DNA of 47,395 bases from SVFI01 sp964519385 (GTDB taxonomy: Bacteria > Bacillota > Clostridia > Lachnospirales > Lachnospiraceae). How positions within the stretch are numbered: the stretch's first letter is position 1; the number at the start of each line of letters is the position of its first letter. The stretch lies in the NCBI GenBank assembly GCA_964519385.1, contig CAZFLR010000014.1:1-47395 (forward strand), written 5' to 3'. The translations under genes were made by a program, and so were the position numbers. Below, one piece after another: positions 41,499 through 47,395 of this stretch. The notes beneath the pieces were generated by a model, which saw only the letters and a program-made list of their open reading frames with translations, did no database searches and was not told the origin of the DNA.

Positions 41499-42683
41499 TT
41501 ACAGCGTCGCTCTCGCGGCAATTTCGTAAATTTCTGTCACCGCTGCCTTATCCAAAGCCACATATCCGCCGGTCTTTCCTTCTCCGATACCAAACTTATC
41601 CACCAGTGCCGGAATATCTTCTTTTTTCGCGCCGAGCTGTTCAAAATTAATCGGCATTCCGATATCCGTCAGGAATTGACGGAACTGGCGGATTCCTTCC
41701 AGCGCCGTTGCCTTTGGATTGGCAAAATCCATCTCGCAACCGAAAATCCTTGTCGCCATCTGTGCCATGCGCATCACATCATGATGCTCTGCCACGTATT
41801 CCATCCATGCAGGCATAATCACTGCAAGTCCTGCACCGTGCGCACAATCATACAATGCCGACAGCTCATGTTCTATTCCATGACTGTTCCAGTCCTGTTC
41901 GCGTCCGACACCTACAATATTGTTGTGTGCAACCATTCCGGCCCACATAATATTGGCTCTTGCATCATAGTTATCCGGATTTTTGATAACTCTCGGCACT
42001 TCTTTCAACATGGTGAGCACAACCGCTTCACAGAGACGGTCGGTCACTTCCACCTCTGTCGTGTTGGTGTAATATCTCTCAAAGACATGTGCTATGATAT
42101 CGGTCGCTCCGCACGCTGTCTGATAAGCCGGAAGTGTCTGCGTCAGTGCCGGATTCAGTACAGAGAATTTCGGGCGAATCAAATCCGTGCCATATCCGCG
42201 TTTGAGCATACCATCTTCATGTGTAATTACCGAATCCGGCGAGCCTTCGCTTCCGGCCGCTGCAATCGTCAGAATCGTTCCTACCGGCAATGCAGCCTTT
42301 GCCTCAGCTCTTCCTGCATAAAAATCCCAGAAATCACCGTCATAAACCGTTCCTAATGCAATCGCCTTTGCCGAATCAATCGTACTTCCGCCACCGACCG
42401 CAAGAATAAAGTCTACCTTTTCCTTTTTGCAAAGTTCAATTCCCTCATATACCAGTCCGCTCCTCGGATTCGGCATGACACCTCCAAGCTGCACATACGT
42501 CACTCCGCTGGCCTCAAGGGCTTCCGTCACACGGTCAAGCAAGCCTGATTTTTTCACGCTTCCGCCGCCATAATGCAGCAGAACTCTGCTTCCTCCAAAG
42601 CGTTTCACAAGCTCTCCTGCTTCTTTTTCTTTGTCCTTGCCGAACGCAAAATACGTCGGACTGTAAAAATTAAAATTGTTCAT
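41499..42683 (-). CDS. Iron-containing alcohol dehydrogenase (butanol dehydrogenase/YqhD-like)
   Basis: 394 aa, AAAGGAG before ATG 42683. Fe-ADH fold: MNNFNFYSPTYFAFGKD, NAD(P)-binding GGGSTIDSAKAIAL, metal Asp/His in GATDIIAHVFERYY, and SHGIEHELSALYDCAHGAGLA. It reduces an aldehyde, often butyraldehyde or a methylglyoxal-like compound, to the alcohol with NAD(P)H. It starts within the last 14 bases of the MATE gene. Confidence 0.94.
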   Translation of the reverse strand: MNNFNFYSPTYFAFGKDKEKEAGELVKRFGGSRVLLHYGGGSVKKSGLLDRVTEALEASGVTYVQLGGVMPNPRSGLVYEGIELCKKEKVDFILAVGGGSTIDSAKAIALGTVYDGDFWDFYAGRAEAKAALPVGTILTIAAAGSEGSPDSVITHEDGMLKRGYGTDLIRPKFSVLNPALTQTLPAYQTACGATDIIAHVFERYYTNTTEVEVTDRLCEAVVLTMLKEVPRVIKNPDNYDARANIMWAGMVAHNNIVGVGREQDWNSHGIEHELSALYDCAHGAGLAVIMPAWMEYVAEHHDVMRMAQMATRIFGCEMDFANPKATALEGIRQFRQFLTDIGMPINFEQLGAKKEDIPALVDKFGIGEGKTGGYVALDKAAVTEIYEIAARATL

Positions 42684-44022
42684 TCCACGACTCCTTTCGT
42701 AATTTAATATAAAAAATAACTATCATGCACGCTCCCACACAGGAAGCAATCGGTACGGCGAGTCCAATACCATACAAGCCCATACCCATAAAAAATCCAA
42801 GACACATCGCTGCCGGAATCCTTATCAGAAAAGACGGAATAATGTTCGTCACCAGAAGCACCCATCCTTTTCCGCTTCCGAGAAACATGGAATTCAGTGC
42901 TATGATAATCGGAACAAATACATATTCATAGCGAAAAGCACTCATATACAGTACACCTTCTGCCACAACCTCCGGTTTGGCTCCGAATATAAGCATAATC
43001 TCTTCCGGGAAAAAATATGCAAGTCCGTAGACGAATACACTCATGACAGAACACATGACCAGACACCATAACATGATTTGTTTTGCACGCCGTATTTTTC
43101 CTGCTCCAATATTCTGCGATATCATTGCCGAGGCAGATGTATTAAATGCCACCTGTAACAGGAGCGCGAAATTGTTAAATTTTCCGACAATTCCAACTGC
43201 AGCATTGGCAGCCACACCTCCTATATCATTTATCATTGCCGTCATAAACAAAAATGATAAATTGGTCGCAGCATGCTGTACACCATTCGGCAGACCAACC
43301 TTCATAATCGCACCAAACATCTCGCGGTCAAAAGAAAACGATGCCGGCTTGAAATCAAAGACAAAATCATTTTTTGTCAGATATAACACACAACCAAACA
43401 TGGAAACTGCCTGCGCTATGACCGTCGCCGCAGCAGCTCCGGTCGCACCCCAATGAAACACTGCAACAAACAGCAAATCGAGTACAATATTGACAATGCA
43501 TGCCACTATCACAAAATATAACGGTGTCTTTCCGTCACCCATTCCCCGAATCACGGCACTGACTGCATTATAGCCGAACACAAATACAGAGCCCAGCAGG
43601 CTGACAATCAAATACCCGTAAGACTCCCCATACGCCTCTATCGGAGTTTTCAGTATATTTAAAATCGGATGTGCAAAAACTGACATACCTACCATAATAA
43701 TAATTGCCATTCCAAATAAGGTAAGGAACAGAGTGCTGATTACCCTGCAAATCTTTTCCCTCTTACCGGCTCCCAGAAACTGTCCGACCAGCACAGTTCC
43801 ACCGGATGCAATTCCCGTTGCAAGATTGGTAATAATGATAATGATTGAACTGCCTGTATTGACGGCTGCCACACTCTGCGTCCCGCCAAAATAAGAAACA
43901 ATCATCAAATCTGCCACACTATAAAATGACTGTATTAAATTGCTGATAAAAAAAGGAATTGCAAAAACAATCAACTGCTTCCACACAGTTCCCTGTGTAT
44001 AATCTGCCTCCAGCTTTGCCAT
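42670..44022 (-). CDS. MATE family multidrug/metabolite exporter
   Basis: 450 aa, about 12 membrane helices in two MatE halves: FAIPFFISNLIQSFYSVADLMIVSYFGG and GLPNGVQHAATNLSFLFMTAMIND. GGTVLVGQFLGAGKREK and SQNIGAGKIRRAK are the repeated loop motifs. It is a Na+ or H+ coupled exporter, substrate unknown. Its ATG overlaps the stop of the upstream membrane protein by one base and its end overlaps the dehydrogenase gene, so the three form one operon. Confidence 0.95.
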   Translation of the reverse strand: MAKLEADYTQGTVWKQLIVFAIPFFISNLIQSFYSVADLMIVSYFGGTQSVAAVNTGSSIIIIITNLATGIASGGTVLVGQFLGAGKREKICRVISTLFLTLFGMAIIIMVGMSVFAHPILNILKTPIEAYGESYGYLIVSLLGSVFVFGYNAVSAVIRGMGDGKTPLYFVIVACIVNIVLDLLFVAVFHWGATGAAAATVIAQAVSMFGCVLYLTKNDFVFDFKPASFSFDREMFGAIMKVGLPNGVQHAATNLSFLFMTAMINDIGGVAANAAVGIVGKFNNFALLLQVAFNTSASAMISQNIGAGKIRRAKQIMLWCLVMCSVMSVFVYGLAYFFPEEIMLIFGAKPEVVAEGVLYMSAFRYEYVFVPIIIALNSMFLGSGKGWVLLVTNIIPSFLIRIPAAMCLGFFMGMGLYGIGLAVPIASCVGACMIVIFYIKLRKESWNEQF

Positions 44023-45788
44023 TAAAAGTCACCCTGTTTTCTGTATACTATCTGTGCGAAATCTTCATCAATCACATGTTCCAGGTCATAATTTTCACGA
44101 AGCCATTCCCCGAACTCTCCCTCATATTGCATTTCCGATAAGTTTACATAATATTTATCCACAAAAATAATGTCCGGCATTTTATACGGATATCTTTCGT
44201 AATATTCTATTACCGTGTGGTCATAAATCGGTGTACTGATGGATGTCGGCACTGCAATCTGATTTCCTATAAGGAAGGAAAGGTAAGTATCGCTTCCCAT
44301 GTAAAATACTGTATCTTCAACTCCAACATACTTTTGAAGAGTCGCCATCTTTGAATGATATTGTATGTGTTCTTTCTCCGTCACATAAAGACCCTTTCCC
44401 GTACCAACGCCAATCTGGTACATGTCCTCAAACACTGTTTTAGGCTGCACACTCGTAAAGCGTACCAGTGTACACCTTGCAGTGAGAAAGCCCGCGCATA
44501 AGAGCAAAAGAAGTAAAAAGCTTATATTTTGAGCCGCACGTGAGATTCCCTTATCCTGTTGCTCCGCTTCTCTGTTGAGCAGATATTCCATCCAAACCAG
44601 ATACAGCAGCGGTAAAAGCAGTCCGCTGTTTGCATAAATAGTAAGATTGGATCCGATACAGCAACCACAGAAAACAGCCAGCATAATTCCCTGCATCATC
44701 CGGATATACTTTGACATTGGGTGCCTTTTTGCCGTGCGCAGGTTTAAATACCCCAGTCCGATCAGAGGTGCAAAAATAAAATAAAAAGTATCCAGATGCC
44801 GGATTCCCGGCTGACCGTCATAAATCAGCATAGGAATCAGCCAGACTGTCATACATACAAGCAGACAAGCCTCCTTGCCCCAGGAAAGCTCCGTTCCCTT
44901 TTTCTTCTTATATATATATCCGACCATTTCATAGATAAACAGAATCACAAACAGGCCAAATCCAAATCTGAAAAACTCCACCGCCAGACTCACAATGCGT
45001 TCAATCAAAGGCATACTATGTGACTGGTCCGCCAATATCATAGGAATGTTTTCAATCAGTTCCGAAGGTGACACATACATCAGAACGTATCCAAGAAAGA
45101 GGATTCCGCACACAGCCTCAGCTCCGAAAACACGGAGCAGGTTTCCGGCTGCTTTTTTTCCGTCCTCCCTGTTTTTAAAAATAAGCCAGAGCAGGAAATA
45201 CTCGAGCGGAACGAAAAAGAAGGTCTGCGGATAGGCAAGTACCGTTCCCGCCATTGCCAGCCCCATGCCAATCAGATGCCATTTCCTTCCATCATGCATA
45301 TAGTCCAGAAAACAGATAAGGAACAGCGTCAGGAACAGATACTGCAGGAAACAAAATTCCAGAACGCTTAGATATTTTGGCGAGAAATTGTAAAAAATAA
45401 ATGCCATAATGCAGGCAGATCTCTTATCTATATGTTTGGAAAGGCTGCGATACAGACATATCGCAACCAGACACTGTATCACACAGCCTGCCATGCGAAG
45501 AAACACAACCATGCCTATCGTATTGCCGACAACCCTTCTGTAAATCCAAATCAGGGGAGCCATAAAAATCGCCGAGGTCTGATGCACCTCCCACATTTCC
45601 TTAAACAGATGATCTCCCATGACCAGCCGGTAGGAAAGCGTAATCGCATAAGACTCATCAATATCACACCCAAAATATATCGTCTTATAGGTCGCGATAA
45701 TCGAAACAACAATGCCTGCAACCAACAACACTATATTCAGGAGATTTCTCTTTTTTTTCGTATTTATCACTTCTGTAATTCCTCTCAT
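44022..45788 (-). CDS. Polytopic membrane protein, GT-C glycosyltransferase-like
   Basis: 588 aa with about 13 hydrophobic helices and a soluble C-terminal domain of about 150 residues (PKTVFEDMYQIGVGTGKGL, VFYMGSDTYLSFLIG, MPDIIFVDKYYVN). The first outside loop has YFGCDIDESYAITLSYRL and EMWEVHQTSA, matching the acidic loop of GT-C enzymes. Start is uncertain: ATG 45788 has AAGAGAC, while GTG 45770 has AGAGG. An 8-bp inverted repeat lies just upstream. Acceptor and donor are unknown. Confidence 0.7.
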   Translation of the reverse strand: MRGITEVINTKKKRNLLNIVLLVAGIVVSIIATYKTIYFGCDIDESYAITLSYRLVMGDHLFKEMWEVHQTSAIFMAPLIWIYRRVVGNTIGMVVFLRMAGCVIQCLVAICLYRSLSKHIDKRSACIMAFIFYNFSPKYLSVLEFCFLQYLFLTLFLICFLDYMHDGRKWHLIGMGLAMAGTVLAYPQTFFFVPLEYFLLWLIFKNREDGKKAAGNLLRVFGAEAVCGILFLGYVLMYVSPSELIENIPMILADQSHSMPLIERIVSLAVEFFRFGFGLFVILFIYEMVGYIYKKKKGTELSWGKEACLLVCMTVWLIPMLIYDGQPGIRHLDTFYFIFAPLIGLGYLNLRTAKRHPMSKYIRMMQGIMLAVFCGCCIGSNLTIYANSGLLLPLLYLVWMEYLLNREAEQQDKGISRAAQNISFLLLLLLCAGFLTARCTLVRFTSVQPKTVFEDMYQIGVGTGKGLYVTEKEHIQYHSKMATLQKYVGVEDTVFYMGSDTYLSFLIGNQIAVPTSISTPIYDHTVIEYYERYPYKMPDIIFVDKYYVNLSEMQYEGEFGEWLRENYDLEHVIDEDFAQIVYRKQGDF

Positions 45789-45794
45789 TGTCTC

Positions 45795-45813
45795 TTATGA
45801 TTTACAATCATAA
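45795..45813. repeat. Inverted repeat upstream of the GT-C/MATE/dehydrogenase operon
   Basis: TTATGATT (45795-45802) and AATCATAA (45806-45813) with a three-base spacer, seven bases before the 45788 start codon and over a possible TATGAT -10. A candidate operator or leader hairpin. Confidence 0.45.
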
Positions 45814-45873
45814 CACAATTGAAATCATCTTGTATATTCTTTTTTATAATCTTTTCCTTGCGGGTAATAAAAA

Positions 45874-45905
45874 ACGAGAAACTGCACATTTAGTACATTT
45901 CCCGT
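45874..45905 (-). terminator. Intrinsic terminator of the toxin-antitoxin-chaperone operon
   Basis: On the minus strand ACGGGAAAT (45897-45905) pairs with GTTTCTCGT (45874-45882), followed by TTTTTT. Confidence 0.7.
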
Positions 45906-45916
45906 ATAAAGTGGTC

Positions 45917-46309
45917 TTATTCCTCTCCCAACATTTTATTAATATTAACAGTTGGCAAAATTAACGGATTAACATTTGCAGCAGCTGTGTATGTAGAGAT
46001 AATTGAACGCACATACGGAAACAATACAGCCACAGCATTTGTTTTATATTTTTCAACATTTTCATCATTAGTGATTGTAAAATAACCAACAACACTGACT
46101 GTCATTTCAAATGGATAATTGTGTTTCACTGCATCTCTAAATACATCTATTGTTAAAAATACTAACAAATCATTTCCCTCAACATTAAATTCAGCTTTTG
46201 GGACAAAGTCAATAGTTGTCTCTTCTCCTTCAAACTCCGGATTATTCCTAAAATTAATATAATCCACAATATAATGTTCAAACCTTAAAACACTTTTAAT
46301 TTCTTTCAT
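45917..46309 (-). CDS. SecB-like chaperone of a toxin-antitoxin-chaperone system
   Basis: 130 aa. Features of the SecB fold are clear: EFNVEGNDLLVFLTIDVF, NYPFEMTVSVVGYFTIT and the signature NAVAVLFPYVRSIISTYT followed by ANVNPLILPTVNI. Classical SecB belongs to proteobacterial export; Firmicutes lack it, and solitary SecB-like proteins next to small toxin modules act as antitoxin chaperones. Its ATG overlaps the stop of the preceding small gene by one base (TAATG) with only a weak AAGAG, so it is translationally coupled. It is the last gene of the AT-rich island. Confidence 0.88.
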   Translation of the reverse strand: MKEIKSVLRFEHYIVDYINFRNNPEFEGEETTIDFVPKAEFNVEGNDLLVFLTIDVFRDAVKHNYPFEMTVSVVGYFTITNDENVEKYKTNAVAVLFPYVRSIISTYTAAANVNPLILPTVNINKMLGEE

Positions 46310-46509
46310 TATGCAATCTCTTGATTTTCTTGTTCAGACACATCTCTATCAAATAATTCTGCTTTGATATCATATCTGAAAACTGTTTTCCTATACTCAA
46401 CATCTGTAATATTCTTCTTTAAACATTTAACATATGAACTCTCGACAGAAGGCTTAATCAACTCAACTCCGCAATTATATAAAACATTATCAAACTCTTC
46501 TATCGACAT
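46309..46509 (-). CDS. Small candidate antitoxin of the TAC system
   Basis: 66 aa from the first ATG (46509), but this ATG has no ribosome binding site. The frame extends in coding style 13 codons further (TEIEKIKKRIDD) to an ATA at 46548, ten bases after a strong AGGAAGAAGGAG. The gene may therefore start at ATA and encode about 79 aa. It contains EEFDNVLYNCGVELIKPS, YRKTVFRYDIKAELF and an acidic end. No HTH is visible. Position between toxin and SecB-like chaperone suggests an antitoxin with a C-terminal chaperone-binding part; this is inference. Confidence 0.6.
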   Translation of the reverse strand: MSIEEFDNVLYNCGVELIKPSVESSYVKCLKKNITDVEYRKTVFRYDIKAELFDRDVSEQENQEIA

Positions 46510-46568
46510 ATCGTCAATTCTTTTTTTGATTTTTTCAATTTCAGTTATATTATGTCAACTCCTTCTTC

Positions 46569-47121
46569 CTATATTTTATGTTTTGCTTTATACCTGTTCA
46601 AATCCTTTTCTCTCTTTTTTAAAGCGTATTTAATATCGTTATACGCCTTAATAAATTCCGCATACACTTTCGGTACAGACTCCGACGAAAAGAGCTTAAA
46701 ATCTGATAGTATTTTACTGTTTTTAACGCATATCTGTGGTTCCGGAAGAAAATCCATTCTTGAATCATCATATATATAACTAATCGGAAAAACAGCCTTT
46801 ACCGCATCATACTTTTTATTATAAATTAAAAACAACTCCGTCCACAACAGAATTATTTTTCATCGAGAACAAACGCTCATCATCAATATTTATTTCTGCC
46901 GACACTATAGTATATTCCCCATATATGTTACTATAATCAGCCGAAAACTCATTTCTAAAATTATTTGTATATTTTATAAGAATCCATCTAAACGCATACT
47001 CGGCATCAACATAAAAATAACATCCATCTCCAAGCCACTGTTCATCACCAACGCTCGGAATCATAAGTTTGGTCTTCACTATATCATCTGTATTACCCTT
47101 TGTCGTTCCGTGATAATACAT
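46569..47121 (-). pseudogene. ADP-ribosyltransferase-like toxin, reading frame broken (CmdT-like position)
   Basis: The first frame (47121-46819, 100 aa) has YYHGTTKGNTDDIVKTKL and EQWLGDGCYFYVDAEYAFRWI, the His and Tyr motifs of an ADP-ribosyltransferase fold. The second frame (open to 46569) holds NKKYDAVKAVFPISY, SRMDFLPEPQICVKN, with the likely catalytic Glu of PEPQ, and a Lys-rich end. They overlap in +1 frame around GTTGTTTTTAATT (46824-46836 region). One lost T in T5 would give a single protein of about 190 aa. As it stands the first product lacks the third motif. A +1 shift with no classic -1 slippery heptamer favours a mutation over programmed shifting. Confidence 0.7.
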
Positions 47122-47213
47122 TCCTAATACCCACTTCTTATTTTATCTTTTTTATTTTCACTACTGGATCGGACATTTATTTGAAAGAAACAAACTCGCT
47201 TCTCTTTGCCACA

Positions 47214-47241
47214 AGTATAACACATTTAAAATGGTTGTAAA
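47214..47241 (-). promoter_or_regulatory. Promoter of the toxin-antitoxin-chaperone operon
   Basis: On the minus strand TTTACA (47236-47241), 16-base spacer, TATACT (47214-47219). The leader is about 85 bases. 47122-47280 is AT-rich with no other gene. Confidence 0.6.
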
Positions 47242-47280
47242 TAAATTTAAACAAAACTCTATAAAAAAACAAAAAATAGG

Positions 47281-47310
47281 TTGACAAGCAGATACGTTTA
47301 ATAGTATACT
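47281..47310 (+). promoter_or_regulatory. Promoter of tRNA-Val
   Basis: Consensus TTGACA (47281-47286), 18-base spacer, TATACT (47305-47310). Confidence 0.8.
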
Positions 47311-47314
47311 AGCA

Positions 47315-47338
47315 AAGCGGGTTGAGAAATACCCGCTT
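47315..47338 (+). repeat. Hairpin in the tRNA-Val precursor leader
   Basis: AAGCGGGT (47315-47322) pairs with ACCCGCTT (47331-47338), between promoter and tRNA. No T-run follows, so it is more likely a processing element than a terminator. Confidence 0.5.
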
Positions 47339-47344
47339 CGCTAT

Positions 47345-47395
47345 GGGATCTTAGCTCAGCTGGGAGAGCATCTGCCTTACAAGCAGAGGGTCACA
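47345..47395 (+). tRNA. tRNA-Val (anticodon TAC), cut by the window end
   Basis: Acceptor 5' half GGGATCT, D arm GCTC/GAGC, anticodon stem TCTGC/GCAGA with loop CTTACAA. The T arm and 3' acceptor half lie beyond the window. A further tRNA cluster may follow. Confidence 0.93.

Noticed and set aside
29340..47121. A linked system of DraG-like hydrolase and ART-like toxin
   Set aside because: They are about 16 kb apart with housekeeping operons between them; only the shared chemistry links them.
1..47395. CRISPR array or IS element
   Set aside because: No regularly spaced repeats and no DDE transposase with terminal repeats were seen.

Overview
The window looks like the chromosome of a low-to-mid GC anaerobic Firmicute, most likely a gut Lachnospiraceae (inferred from gene content and order, not from any database search). 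Supporting signs are the cluster ispF / [Cys T-box] cysE-cysS-mrnC-rlmB-sigH, which follows the Bacillus-Clostridium order, a class III fructose-1,6-bisphosphatase, a eukaryotic-type HisA, a tandem OB-fold SSB, a DUF1836 protein, strong GGAGG ribosome binding sites and many short intrinsic terminators. Most of the window is ordinary housekeeping DNA; accessory DNA is concentrated at the two ends.

Left end (1-3053): the start of a leucine-rich-repeat surface protein reading out of the window, then a two-gene unit (62-aa protein plus large serine recombinase). Directly after the recombinase lies the 3' part of an ABC-transporter substrate-binding protein gene without its 5' part. This reads as one end of a serine-recombinase element integrated inside that transporter gene.

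3065-8359 (minus): DUF1836 protein, an amidase/GH25 fused cell-wall hydrolase, a cation diffusion facilitator, GreA and a LysM protein, probably one operon. 8611-11184: a TrpR-like YerC regulator; niaR followed by an EIIC-like transporter with tandem TGTCTTGTCAG repeats in front of it; a cold-shock protein. 11195-17393: hisA, a small lipoprotein, then a dapA-dapB-fbp unit led by a lysine riboswitch with terminator, and an SSB. 17577-24209: TypA/BipA, a YigZ/IMPACT protein, an ECF sigma factor with its likely anti-sigma partner, and a class A penicillin-binding protein. 24231-28685: a very large GT-C-like membrane protein and a membrane-bound hybrid kinase whose ATP-binding site looks dead. Then tRNA-Thr, an XRE regulator divergent from a DraG-like hydrolase with an inverted repeat between them, and a coiled-coil protein.

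30661-41403 (minus): ABC-F protein, small unknown, sbcD-sbcC, ispF, T-box, cysE-cysS-mrnC-rlmB-sigH. 41499-45788: a second GT-C-like membrane protein, a MATE exporter and an iron alcohol dehydrogenase, overlapping end to end.

Right end (45868-47344): a visibly AT-rich three-gene island next to a tRNA-Val gene. It encodes an ADP-ribosyltransferase-like toxin, a small candidate antitoxin and a SecB-like chaperone, the layout of toxin-antitoxin-chaperone (TAC) systems and in particular of the CmdTAC type of phage defence. In this copy the toxin reading frame is broken by a +1 shift before its third conserved motif, and the antitoxin lacks a standard start codon behind its good ribosome binding site. 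This is the most interesting locus in the window.
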